A stretch of 64,000 bases of DNA from Pseudoips prasinana (GCA_951640165.1 OX621263.1:3122501-3186500); one strand, 5' to 3'. Shown: positions 51,041-61,165, numbered from the stretch's first letter. Notes: generated from the sequence alone by a model not told the origin. Made by a program: numbers and translations.

Positions 51041-51547
51041 TTGTGTATCTTCTTGTTCTCATTTTTATGTAAGTAAGCTGTATCGTTTAAAAATAAATTA
51101 AATCACTGTAATTTAATCAAATCAACACTTAATGCTTAAAGATTAGATAAATGTTTTTATTGTGTATCTAATATTGTAAATGTAACAATCATAATTAAGA
51201 TATTAAGTGTGTAATCGATTATGGATATTGGTGTGTAATTGAATTTTAATTTCATACTATTTCATTAATTCCAATTATAATCAAGATGAAATATGTTATT
51301 GAAATCAAAATACACAATTAAGATGTAGTGTTAATTCCGCTAATTGTCAGTTTAATCAAGCCGGGATGCAATCTGCAACGACCTCCCGTCCGCAAAAAAT
51401 ATACAGTAGTGCTCAAATCCGGGTTAGCATCTCTTTAGAATGGTCCGTGGAAGACTGAAACACGTGTTGGGTATCATACTGGCGCATTTAATTTGCATCT
51501 TTATTTTGTCCTTCTTGCATGTACTATCACTTACGGACGGTTTTTTA

Positions 51548-52350
51548 TATTAGAGGGCGACAGACGAGCAAGTGGGTGACCTGATGGTAAGTGATCACCG
51601 CCGCTCATGGACACTCGCAACACCAGAGGTGTCGCGAGTGGGTGCGTTGGGGTGCTTTGCCGGCTTTTAAAATTGTTGCTGACTCTTCTCCCCACCCCGA
51701 TGAGCTTTGGCGACCGTACTCACACTCGGAAACACAACATTAACATTCATCATCATATCAGCCGAGAGACGTCCACTGCTGGACAAAGGCCTCCCCCAAA
51801 GATCTCCAAAATTGCCGGTCTTGCGCTATCCGCATCCAGCGATTTCCAGCGACCCGCACAAGATCATCGGTCCATCTTGTAGGGGGCCTGCCCACGCTGC
51901 GTCTTCCGGTTCGTGGTCGCCCCTCGAGAACCTTTCTGCCCCAGCGGCCGTCGGCTCTACGAGCTATGTGCCCTGCCCACTGCCACTTCGGCTCGGCAAT
52001 TCTTACGGCTATGTCGGTCACTTTGGTTCGCCTGCGGATCTCAACATTTCTGATTCGATCTCGCAGGGAAACTCCAAGCATAGCCCTTTCCATTGCTCTT
52101 TGGGTGACCTTGAGCCGCGTGATAAAGCCCATAGTGAGCGACCACGTCTCCGTTACGTAAGTCATCACTGGCAACACACACTGGTCGAAGACTTTCGACT
52201 TGAGACACTGCGGTATTTGGGACGAGAAGATATTACGTAGCTTCCCGAATAACATTATTAATATTATTATTAAGAAGTGCTTCTGTAAGGTGGAGGTACT
52301 TCCCCAGTCCGGCTGCTCTTTGAGCGAATGAACGCTGTGCCCCACGTCTA
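51548..52350 (+). repeat. Dispersed repeat family E, split by an RTE LINE end
   Basis: Left part 51,548-51,747 (gatggtaagtgatcaccgccg ... cacactcggaaacacaacat) and right part 52,250-52,350 (attattaagaagtgcttctgtaagg...) are contiguous in the copy at 58,340-58,640. The RTE piece lies between them. Confidence 0.75.
51748..52249 (-). mobile_element. RTE-clade LINE 3' end with intact C-terminal codons
   Basis: Minus strand, open to its stop: VLPVMTYVTETWSLT, TQRAMERAMLGVSLRDRIRN, EIRRRTKVTDIA, RIAEPKWQWAGHIARR, DGRWGRKVLEGRPRTGRRSV, GRPPTRWTDDL and VQQWTSLG, ending at a (GAT)n tail. This is the C-terminus of RTE-type reverse transcriptases. It is 5'-truncated to 502 bp and flanked by TAACATT (51,741-51,747 and 52,250-52,256). 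Confidence 0.82.
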
Positions 52351-52571
52351 CTGAAAAGCATCTGGCTATGAGCGGATAAACTTGGGTTATTTGAACGAAA
52401 CGGCCTTCGATATGTTTTTGTCATCATTATCCTCAAAAGCGATCGTTCTTGGAATTTTTAAGACGAAGAGCTTTTTGTGGTCAATATTTAATAGGGGTCA
52501 ATGTTAACTCAATACTAATAAATTGACTGTCAACTGTCATTGTGCAGATAATCGTTTCTGTCAACGGCTTA

Positions 52572-53326
52572 GGGTCTGTTTCACAATGTCCAGATAAAGT
52601 TTCGGATAGCTAACTCCGAAATAAATAAACTGACAGATATAAGTTCTGGATAAAACACATTGCGTTTCACCACCACCTTCCCGATAATTTGCCAGATAGC
52701 TATTCAGCAGTTACTAATAGGTAGGTTTGGCAACGTCGTATTTTGTCGTTCCGTTTTACGAAACAGAACAGAACCTATAAATACATTTCTTATGATAAAC
52801 ACACCTAAAAATATCTTTTTACTAATTTTTTATGGTTAGCATTTTCAGGTTTGCATAAATATTTTCAAATTTATCTTCTAACTATTATTTTATCAAATAA
52901 AAATACATACATAAATTGTTTTTTTTTTGCGTGAAATTAAACGTACGAAAGTCAAATAAATAGACGTCAAATGTTAATGTCAACAAATGTTTGTTGGGGT
53001 GTTTCGGTGGTGTTTTTCTTAGCGGTGTCGGATTTATGCGCGGTTCACGATCAAATAACTCATCAATTTCGTCTTCAATAGTATCAAATTTTACCATTTT
53101 ATTCTAACAATAAACACCACCGAAATAAGCATCGAATGACATCTGTCAGATATCTTATCCATCATTTATCTTTGCTATCTGAAGCTTGATCTGGCCAATA
53201 TGTACTGGCCTTTATTTGCCAGTTGGTACTATTTATGGATTATGAAACCCAAACGATGTCATTATTCGATAGATAAGTTGCAAGTAGCTTATTCGGGAGT
53301 TTATCTGGACATTATGAAACAGACCC
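52572..53326. mobile_element. PIF/Harbinger-type element (755 bp) with TTA target duplication
   Basis: Ends GGGTCTGTTTCAyAATGTCCAGATAAA and its complement (about 27-bp TIRs), flanked by TTA (52,569-52,571 and 53,327-53,329). A 3-bp TTA duplication is characteristic of PIF/Harbinger. It has no transposase but keeps a short coding-like piece. Confidence 0.75.
52975..53097 (-). CDS. Short ORF in the PIF/Harbinger-type element
   Basis: The ATG at 53,097 gives MVKFDTIEDEIDELFDREPR followed by a proline/lysine-rich run (NPTPLRKTPPKHPNKH). The polar start looks protein-like and the frame runs on to 52,885, but the later part is hydrophobic and AT-biased. It may be the first exon of a parent element's second gene; no domain is recognised. 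Confidence 0.35.
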
Positions 53327-53527
53327 TTAATAAAATGAAAATGTTTATTTGCCAGAATATAGGATACATAGTTGTTGGACGCATTGTAGTATAGTTTCAC
53401 TATATTTGAAATAGATATCTCGTGAAAATAATATTAGATTAATATTTATTCTTACTTTAATTAATTTAAAATCTCATTATTAATCATTAATAGCAAAGAA
53501 CCTTAAAAACAACTAAGGAGGCTCACG

Positions 53528-53661
53528 TTAGCTGTTTGGGTTAAGGAAGATATCCCAAAAACCAGTACTTTTGAACACGGCTTGTATTGCCTGGAAGTTC
53601 CTGTCTCTAGAACCGTAACCTCCGGTAGCATGGACTCTGTTCCTGCTGCCGGTTGCAAATC
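53528..53661 (-). other. Candidate terminal exon of an unidentified gene
   Basis: On the minus strand an AG acceptor (53,663-53,662) precedes 134 bp that end in TAA at 53,530-53,528. The frame encodes FATGSRNRVHATGGYGSRDR, NFQAIQAVFKSTGFWDI and FLNPNS. The sequence is not low-complexity and not a transposon I recognise. The acceptor's pyrimidine tract is weak and no partner exon is apparent upstream (higher coordinates), where repeats dominate. It could be a last exon, a pseudoexon or part of an unknown element. Confidence 0.35.
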
Positions 53662-53724
53662 CTATTTTATATTAAAAAATGAGTTAAGTAAGAAAAAGTA
53701 TGAATAACAGAATAATATCCAGGA

Positions 53725-53980
53725 CATATAACACACCGCCACCTAGCCGACACCAAACAAAGCTTGTACTATAGATGGATGGATTAGACAATGAGTGGAA
53801 ATATTCATTTTCACTTATTTTGTAAATATATATCTATGTAAGTAGGTACATATGGTATGGTACTCAGACAACACCCAGATATACATCTTCATGAAAACAA
53901 ATATTTGTCATGCGCGAGAATCGAACTTGTGATCTTTGGATCAGTAGGCACGTTCAGGTGAACTGTTTTTTTTTAATATT
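53725..53980 (-). repeat. SINE family B, diverged copy
   Basis: Minus-oriented; tail 'acacaccgccacctagccgac', body 'tacatcttcatgaaaacaaatatttgtcatgcg', head 'gagaatcgaacttgtgatc'. Confidence 0.55.
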
Positions 53981-54062
53981 CTCTACATTGGCCAAAGAAG
54001 TTTATACAAATTAAACTTTGAACAACATTATATTATTTTCTGACATTTCACTGCAATACCAA

Positions 54063-54460
54063 CAAATAGCCCTAGGGTATTCAAACGTAGATAGTGAAGT
54101 CCTGGGTTCAAATCCTGTGTTGAGTCAAAAACTGATATTGGCATTTTTATGTTGAGAAATATTCAGGCATATGAGCAACAGGTCACCTGGTGGTAATTGA
54201 AAACTGCCACCCATGGTCGCTCGCAACACCAGCGGTGTGGTAAGGGTCTTGCTGGCGTTTAAGAGAAGAGGTCTAAATAAATAAATAAAAAAGGTTTTTA
54301 TTCACGTAGACTTTAAAAAAGCGCTTGTAAATAATAACTGTATTGCTACAAACATGTTCTGACTGAACATGTTTGTAGCAATACAGTTATTATTTCTAGT
54401 TACTTATTACAGATATTTAGCTACACGGAATGTTAAAACATTTATGCAATTTATTTTATT
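54063..54460. repeat. SINE A head, family E piece and LINE 3' UTR
   Basis: 54,063-54,125 carries the family A head (gtcctgggttcaaatcctg). 54,168-54,260 is a family E piece. 54,295-54,460 is the AT-rich LINE 3' UTR (tagactttaaaaaagcgcttgtaaat) in minus orientation, containing a fold-back. Confidence 0.55.
54329..54395. repeat. Perfect palindrome, 31-bp arms, loop TGACT
   Basis: Arms 54,329-54,359 and 54,365-54,395 are exact reverse complements. The relative at 61,655-61,710 has only the right arm, so the left arm is an inverted duplicate. Confidence 0.92.
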
Positions 54461-54574
54461 TTATATATTCTCGCTTGAAGGTTGCCAAATCCTACCAAGT
54501 CGGTACACCGCATTTAATTGATTACACAGGGTGAAATTTCCACTTCTGACGGGAGGATCTGTGGCGGCAGGTCT

Positions 54575-54895
54575 CCATCATCATCATATCAGCCAAAAGA
54601 CATCCACTGCTGGACAAAGGCCTCTCCCAAGGATCTCATAAAACACCGGTATTGTGCTGTCCGCATCCAGCGTTGTCCCGCGCCCCCTGTAGATCGTAGG
54701 TCCACTTTGGGGGCCTGCCCTCGTTGGGTCAGAACCTTCCCGCCCCAGCTGCCATCGGTTCTACAAGCTATGTGCACCGCCCACTGCCACTTCAGCTTGG
54801 CAATCGATTGGGCTATGTCGGTTACTTTAGTTCGCCTGCGGATTTCGACGTTTCTTATTCGAGGATACTTCGAGCATAGACTATTGCTCTTTGGC
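54575..54895 (-). repeat. RTE-type LINE 3' end, degenerate
   Basis: Minus-strand codons RIRNVEIRRRTKVTDIAQSI, KLKWQWAVHIACR and FVQQWMSFG with internal gaps relative to 51,748-52,249. Confidence 0.68.
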
Positions 54896-55189
54896 GGCAA
54901 GATGGCAATTTGATGTCAATTTCTTAGAACATGGTAAATAATAAATGCGGTAAAGGACACAGATACGAAACGTCTCTCGGCAAGGTGAGAGGATGAAACC
55001 GATGATTGATTTATGTAAAAACTATTTAATGTCTTTATTGTAAGCGCGGCGGCATTATTTACGAGATGTTACTTTTGATAAATCTGGCCGAATTTATGCA
55101 ACGACCTTAACAGTTAGCCTAGTTTCAACGCTTCACCGGACAATTGAGAAGAACGATGGCCCTCACCAAATAAAATTATTGTAATTTAT
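54896..55189. other. Unassigned interval
   Basis: No recognisable element or ORF. Confidence 0.4.
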
Positions 55190-55680
55190 AGGCTTATTTC
55201 ATTAGAGAATTGTCTGCGAATAAGTTTAAAAGAATTATTAAAGCCAAATTGTGTAGCAGGGCATATTACACTAAATACTAGATATAAGAATAATCTCATA
55301 TTGCATACTACCCGTCTCCACAAAATAAGTAACTCTTTTATGGGGCAATGTATAAGATTCTATAACAAATTTCCCAATGATATTAGAGAATTGTCTACGA
55401 ATAAGTTTAAATGAATTATTAAAGCCAAATTGTGTAGCATTACAATATTTCTGATTATTTAAGTGGCAAAAGTGCTTGGGAGTGAACTGTTCTGAGTCAA
55501 CACACATAGTTGTAATTAATCTTAAGTATATTTTATTTTAAAAAAGGATCCTACTGAGTTTTCTGGCAGTGTTTCTCAGTAGCTGCCACGTCATGCACTG
55601 CACGGTAGGCTAAAAAAAATGACGAATCCACATAAATGTAATTTTTTTACGGAATAACTTAATTTTTGACTTTGACTTTA
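55190..55680 (+). repeat. CR1-like LINE 3' end with an internal duplication
   Basis: The segment 'gagaattgtctgcgaataagtttaaaagaattattaaagcc' occurs at 55,204 and again at 55,387. The second copy is preceded by a longer coding end (HKISNSFMGQCIRFYNKFPN-type) and followed by the 3' UTR ending near 55,680. Confidence 0.6.
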
Positions 55681-55879
55681 GGCTACTGCAGACAATCTTA
55701 TATCCGGTTTAGGCTACTGAGCAACTAAACTACTTCATTTTTAACCTTAAGAGAATTAAAAATCCTACCAATATGAATATTCTCGCGGATTTTCTCAACA
55801 GTAAAATTCCTCAAAACACTGGTTGGCCGTTACCAGGGATTTGAACTCGTCCTGGTTCCAATAGTACTCTTTCACGCGA

Positions 55880-56587
55880 TTTCTACGGAACGAATTTGAT
55901 GAAACTTTGTAGTAATATAGCTTATATATCCGAATAACACATAGACTATCATTTATACAGTTTAACATGGGTGAAACCGCGGGGCACCGTGGTCTAAAGC
56001 ACACTCTTTTTAGGGTTCCGTTGCCAAATGGCAAAAAAAGGAACCCTTATAGATTCGTCATGTCTGTCTGTCTGTCCGTCCGTTTTTCCGAAACTATAAG
56101 AGCTGTACTATTGAAACTTGGTAAGTAGAGGTATTCTGTAAACCGCATTAAGATTTTAACACAAAAATAGAAAAATAATAATAATTTTAGGGGGTTCCCC
56201 ATACATAGAACTGAAACTCAAATTTTTTTTTCATCGTACCCATACATGTGGAGTATCTATCGTTAGGTCTTCAAAAATGATATTGAAGTTCCTAATATCA
56301 TTTTTTTCCAAACTAAATAGTTTGCGCGAGAGACACTTCCAAAGTGGAAAAATGAGTGTCCCCCTCCTGTAACTTCTAAAATAAGAGAATGATAAAACTA
56401 AAAAAAAGTATATGATGTACCATGTAAACTAACAACGATAATTGGTTTGAACGAAATCTAGTAAGTAGTTTTTTTTTAATGCGTCATAAATCGTAAACCG
56501 AAATTTACCTTTCATATAATCAACTGAAATACTTGCTGCTGCGGAACCGTTCATGGGCGAGTCCGACTCGCACTTGGCCGGTTTTTT
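55880..56587 (+). repeat. Helitron-like scrap and the long 'cgagtccgactcgcac' repeat
   Basis: 55,880-56,000 holds an H2-type end (gtttaacatgggtgaaaccgcggggcacc). 56,005-56,587 is a full copy of the repeat beginning 'tagggttccgttgcc', with (CTGT)n and internal 'gcgagagacacttccaaagtgg', ending 'cgcacttggccgg'. Non-coding; class not assigned. Confidence 0.65.
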
Positions 56588-57084
56588 ATTTGTGTTAGTT
56601 GCTCGTGATTTAATAGCTGTTTCATATAAGGAACAGCTATAAAATTTCTCTTGTGCGTGAATCAAATTCAGGATACGAAGTGTAGAGGCTACTGTTTCAA
56701 CTCCTGCGCAACACTTGCAGTCTAATGCTGGCTAATGGATGGTGTAAAAGATTTGAACGTTTCTGCTGGTTATTTATAAATTTCCACCTCTCTACAAAAC
56801 TACATTGAAAACTTCGTTATATCATGCAAATCTTGACATTTCGAGTCGCAACGTTTCAACAGCCTCCTTGACTCTTTGACATACAAACAAATTGTTTTGT
56901 AACCGTCTTAGCATATGTATTAACATAAATAATCTCATTTAATACAAAAATAATGGATACAGTTAATATTTCATCAGTTGGGCACATTTTATTGGAATTC
57001 GGTTATAAATTATGAGATTAATTGATGTGATTTATAAACTCTACTGATTGATTGACGAGGTCGTGAATAATTTGATTGATCCGA

Positions 57085-57155
57085 TGGTCTAGAGGTTAGT
57101 GGCCCTCACTGCTAAGCCAGAGGACGTGGGTTCGATTCCGACTCGGGACAAATCT
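57085..57155 (+). repeat. tRNA-like sequence, probably a SINE head
   Basis: Box A-like 'tggtctagaggttagtgg' and box B 'gggttcgattcc' are correctly spaced and a T run follows (terminator-like). The acceptor stem halves (tccgatg and ctcggga) pair poorly, so this is not called a functional tRNA. Confidence 0.5.
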
Positions 57156-57164
57156 TTTTTTTTT

Positions 57165-57310
57165 TATATCTGAGTGCGACTAACGAGCATGTGGGTCACC
57201 TGATGGTAAGTGATCACCGCTGCACATGCACACTCGCAACACTTAAGGGGTGGCGGGTGCGTTGCCGGCCTTAAAAGAGTCATAAAACAAGTGTTGCTGA
57301 CCCTTCCCCC
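57165..57310 (+). repeat. Dispersed repeat family E copy
   Basis: 'gcgactaacgagcatgtgggtcacctgatggtaagtgatcacc', then 'gtgttgctgaccctt'. Confidence 0.68.
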
Positions 57311-57904
57311 CTTTTAATTATTATTCTATTTTATTATATTCTATATACATTTAGATATTATCAATATTATAACCTATACTATTATAATTTATCAGTCAAG
57401 TATTCATTTTAATTATCTTATTTTATGTACCTATAGCTTTTTAATATTATTTTATATATACATTTAAATATTATTAATATTTTATTGGAGACGTTCTCAA
57501 GAAAGGGCAGGTCAGAAGTACCCTAAACTGGCGAGCATGTATGAAGAATATAATGACAGTAATCGAGGCAAAAGAGGTGTGCAAAGATCGTGAGAAATGG
57601 AAACCCGTTGTCTCTGCCTACCCCTCTGAGAAACAGGCATGAGACTATGTTTGTATGAAATATTATTACATATACAAGTTATGGTATAATAGCTTAGTTA
57701 GGGTGCTAGTCACCACACCTGTAAGACAAAACATCAATAATTGCTTTTATACCAGTTTGATCTTAGCAAAAATGTTGAACCATTTTGTGTATTTTAATCT
57801 AATGTAGGTACAAACTCTGATGTGTTGTGGTGAAAAATATTTTTTATTATTATTATTATATACTAATATAATGATGATTTAGTATTTTTTTTTCGTCAAC
57901 AAAG
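57311..57904. other. AT-rich interval with a possible LINE scrap
   Basis: 57,485-57,650 includes 'ggagacgttctcaagaaagggcaggtcagaagtac' and 'ccgttgtctctgcctacccctctgagaaacaggc', probably a LINE 3' region. Otherwise AT-rich and featureless. Confidence 0.35.
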
Positions 57905-58110
57905 AGCAATGGAAAGGGCTATGCTTGGGGTTTCCCTGCGAGATCGAATCAGAAATGCTGAGATCCGCAGGCGAACCAAAGTAACCGAAATAGCCTGAAG
58001 AATTGTCAAGCTGAAGTGGCTGGGCGGCACATAGCTCGTAGAGTCGACGGCCGCTGGGGTAGTAAAGGACCGACGGCTTTACGTGCTCTCCGTGGCACGG
58101 GCGTATTTTT
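57905..58110 (+). repeat. RTE coding scrap followed by a SINE A scrap
   Basis: 57,905-58,045 encodes RAMERAMLGVSLRDRIRNAE and related words in plus orientation. 58,055-58,110 carries the SINE A body complement (ggaccgacggctttacgtgctctcc). Confidence 0.6.
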
Positions 58111-58334
58111 TGACGTGAAACATCTGTAGCCGCACGTAAAACAGATTTCTGGCGTGGCGACGCGACGCATGCCGTGGCGCATGCGCAATCGACTTTTTAT
58201 TTTGTCATTATGACGTATTTAGTTCCTATCACAATTATGTTCTTTCCTGCATATTACTTTTATAAAATAATGTCGATGTTTCACATCTGCCAGGCGTCCC
58301 GTGACGGCGCACATTTTTTTTTTTCATTTTTTTT

Positions 58335-58640
58335 TAAATATAAGAGGGCGACAAACGAGCAAGTGGGTCACCTGATGGTAAGTGATCACCGCCGCCCATG
58401 TACACTCGCAATACCAGAGGTGTCGCGGGTGCGTGCACCTTTAAAAGTCAGCAAACGAGTGTTGCTGACCCTTCTCCCCCACCCCAATGAGCTCTGGTGA
58501 CCTTACTCACACTCGGAAACACATCATTAAAATTATTAATGTTATTATTAAGGAGTGTCTTCTGTAAGGTGGAGGTACTTCCCCAGTCGGGCTGCTCTTT
58601 GAGCGAATGAACGCTATGCCCTACCTCTACTAAATAATAA
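58335..58640 (+). repeat. Dispersed repeat family E, full copy
   Basis: Runs uninterrupted from 'gagggcgacaaacgagcaag' through 'cacactcggaaacac' to 'ggtggaggtacttccccagtc' and 'gaatgaacgctatgcc'. It serves as the uninterrupted reference for 51,548-52,350. Confidence 0.72.
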
Positions 58641-58960
58641 TACCGCCAACTCCCAGACTTCAGTTCCAAAAAGTACTTTCAGCCTAACCCGGGATTTGAA
58701 CCCAGGTCCTTGTTCTCTGCGGGTGAAGACGCTACCGCTAGACTAACGAGGCAGTCAGCATACTGTCGTCCGTGTACTGGTTTGGTGGCCTCAGCGTCCA
58801 TAGGCTATGGTGACCGCTTATTCAACAAGAACAAAAACAACCATTACAATTTTCACATACGAAATCTCACTCTCTCTCTTTATATCTTCACTAACTTATA
58901 ACTTCCGTTCGCCTCGCCCGGTCTGAATTTTCGTAACGCATTTACCATTTTACACCCAAA
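58625..58960 (-). repeat. SINE A head and CT/GA-rich dispersed repeat
   Basis: 58,635-58,755 is a minus-oriented family A head (gggatttgaacccagg ... gctagactaacgaggcag). 58,865-58,960 carries 'tatatcttcactaacttata' and 'cgcctcgcccgg'. Confidence 0.55.
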
Positions 58961-59266
58961 GTCAAGCGTGCCAAAAGAAAATATACATAAAAAAATCAAA
59001 CAAACTGTTTCTTTATCAACTAAAAATAGGTAGGTGACTGGGTCATTTGGCACACCCAAATTCTTACCCACACAATATTATGGAATATTAAGCCATAGAT
59101 CCGGTTATTTCGCATAATGACATAATATTTATTAATGCCGTTGCTAAGCAAACCTTGCCTACTGCCGAAAAGCAAACTCAAGGCTTCCCATAACGACCGA
59201 TCACACCATATACTATACCGTTTTTGAAGTAGCGTATTCGATTGCAGACAAGGAGGTCAAAAACCT

Positions 59267-59719
59267 GGTCAGAGAATACTCTTACAGCGCCATCTAGTAT
59301 CTAGTAAAAGAGATACCACGGCACGTACTTCATCTATAGATGCTACTCAGAAGTTATACACTATACAGGGTCCAACGAGTTCTGCATAATAATGCGTTCA
59401 GTACCTCTAGCACGAGTTCTTGCAGTTTACTTACTCGATCACACGTACAGTTTCGTCCCATACATTGAGCACCAGAATTTTAGTTCTTAATTGTTTCCGC
59501 GAGAGGCGCTGGTGCTCAATGTATGGCAGGAAACTGTACGTGTGATCGAGTAAGTAAACTGCAAGAACTCGTGCTAGAGGCACTGGTCAGAGAATACTCT
59601 TACAGCGCCATCTAGTATCTAGTAAAAGAGATACCACAGCACATACTTCGTCTATGCTACTCAGAAGGTATACACTATACAGTGTCCAACGAGTTCTGCA
59701 TAATAATACGATCAGGACG
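59267..59719 (+). repeat. Duplicated ~130-bp block flanking a MITE
   Basis: 'ggtcagagaatactcttacagcgccatc...' to 'ccaacgagttctgcataataat' occurs at 59,267-59,399 and again at 59,585-59,719, on either side of the first palindromic MITE. A third, partial relative is at 60,145-60,245. Confidence 0.75.
59400..59584. mobile_element. 185-bp palindromic MITE, copy 1
   Basis: Arms beginning agtacctctagcacgagtt and ending aactcgtgctagaggcact are complementary for about 75 bp around a loop containing 'ttttagttcttaattgtttccgcg'. Non-coding. Confidence 0.82.
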
Positions 59720-59898
59720 TTGTTCAGGCTGCCGAGCTCCTGCAGAATGATGCTGATGAATAAATTGCTGATATCCTGAGGCGAGGGCTTCCATGCTACC
59801 GTCCGGGACATTTTGGAATTAAAATTTAGAGCGATGACCGTCGTAAATAAGAAGAAAAGCAACTTATAAAATGCGCTAAGTAGAAAAGCAACTTATAC
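59720..59898 (-). repeat. Unnamed repeat, first copy
   Basis: 'gacgttgttcaggctgccgagctcctgca...aataagaagaaaagcaacttata' recurs at 60,712-60,845. Confidence 0.55.
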
Positions 59899-60083
59899 AG
59901 TGCCTCTAGCACGAGTTCCTGCAGTTTACTTACTCGATCACACGTACAGTTTCGTCCCATACATTGAGCACCAGAGTTTTAGTTCTTAATAGTTTCCGCG
60001 AGAGGCGCTGGTGCTCAATGTATGGGACGAAACTGTACGTGTGATCGAGTAAGTAAACTGCAGGAACTCGTGCTAGAGGCACT
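59899..60083. mobile_element. 185-bp palindromic MITE, copy 2
   Basis: Same length as copy 1 and nearly identical. Its arms match each other better (agtgcctctagcac / gtgctagaggcact). Confidence 0.82.
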
Positions 60084-60259
60084 GGTCTGTTTCTTCGTAT
60101 ATTTTGACTAGGTCTTTGGGTAGCGTATTCATTTACCTAGTATCAGGCAATACTCTAACAGCGCCATCTAGTAACTTGTTAAAGAGGTACGACTGAACGT
60201 ATTTCTCTACAATGCTACTCAGAAGGTACATATTATTATATAGTGTCCTACGAGTGTAT

Positions 60260-60690
60260 CACGGGTCGGTTGGCGAGTTTGGTAAATGCTTGCCTTTCAC
60301 GCCGCATGTCGTGGGTCCGATTCCCACCCAGGACAGATATTTGTGTGCATGAACATGTCCGTTTGTCCTGAGTATGGGTGTAATCACACTAATATTATAA
60401 AGGCGAAAGTTTGTGAGTGTGTTGTTTGTTACCTCTTCACATCTAAACGACTGGAGGGATTTGAATAAAATTTGGTATGGAGTTAGCTGGAACCCTGAAT
60501 TAATACATAGGCTATAATTTATAAAGTTTAACGTGGGCAGAACCGCGGGGCACAGCTAGTTATCTATATAAGTATGTATTAACCAAATAAAAGTAGTATA
60601 TGTAGTATATCAGTTATTTGGTTTCCATAGTACAAGCTCTGCTTAGTTTGGGATCAGATGGCCGTGTGTCAATAATGTCCCAGGATATTA
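60260..60690 (+). repeat. SINE family B with a mini-Helitron inserted
   Basis: Head 60,260-60,383 (gttggcgagtttggtaaatgc...gggtccgattcccac...gtccgtttgtcctgag) and tail 60,560-60,690 (ttatctatataagtatgtatt...ggatcagatggccgtgtgtc) join precisely when the Helitron is removed, by comparison with 32,800-33,028. Confidence 0.75.
60384..60559 (+). mobile_element. Helitron-like element, type H2, with defined insertion site
   Basis: Starts TCACACTAATATT, ends hairpin plus gcacagCTAG, 176 bp, inserted between A (60,383) and T (60,560) of a SINE, without target duplication. Confidence 0.82.
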
Positions 60691-60944
60691 TTATTATTAG
60701 TATAATAACGCGTTTAAGATGTTGTTCGGACTCCCGAGCTGCTGCAAAATGATGATGATGAGAGGATGTTTGCTGAGGCCAGGGTTTGTAATTAAAATTC
60801 AAAGAGACGACCGTCGCAAATAAGAAGAAAAGCAACTTATAAAATGTGCTTTCATATTTTACATACATTTGAATGATTTGAATTTCATTAATTGGTATTG
60901 CTTGCTTATCGTATGGGTCGTGGTGACTCTGACACTAGGCTTAG

Positions 60945-61165
60945 TGTCAGAGTTGCTCAAGCCGCCTAGTAGGCATCTGACATAGCTTAACGACTGTTGT
61001 TTAATGACTACAACCGGGACCGACAGCTTAACGTGCCATCCGAAGCACGGAGACGCTCAGAAATTAAACCACTTTGGCGGTCACCCATCTATGGCCTAAC
61101 CGCGAGCCTAGTTGCTTAACCTCGCCGATCGCTTACGGACCGCTGAGAGCATCTAGCTATGAGCG
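60945..61165 (-). repeat. 5S-rRNA-like repeat family D, best copy
   Basis: On the minus strand the head reads 'gcgatcggcgaggttaagc', 'aactaggctcgcggttagg' and 'gatgggtgaccgcc', paralleling the 3' half of 5S rRNA including the region of its internal promoter C box. A non-5S body follows. This resembles SINE3-type elements. Copies at 36,561 (+) and 45,780 (-). Confidence 0.6.
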
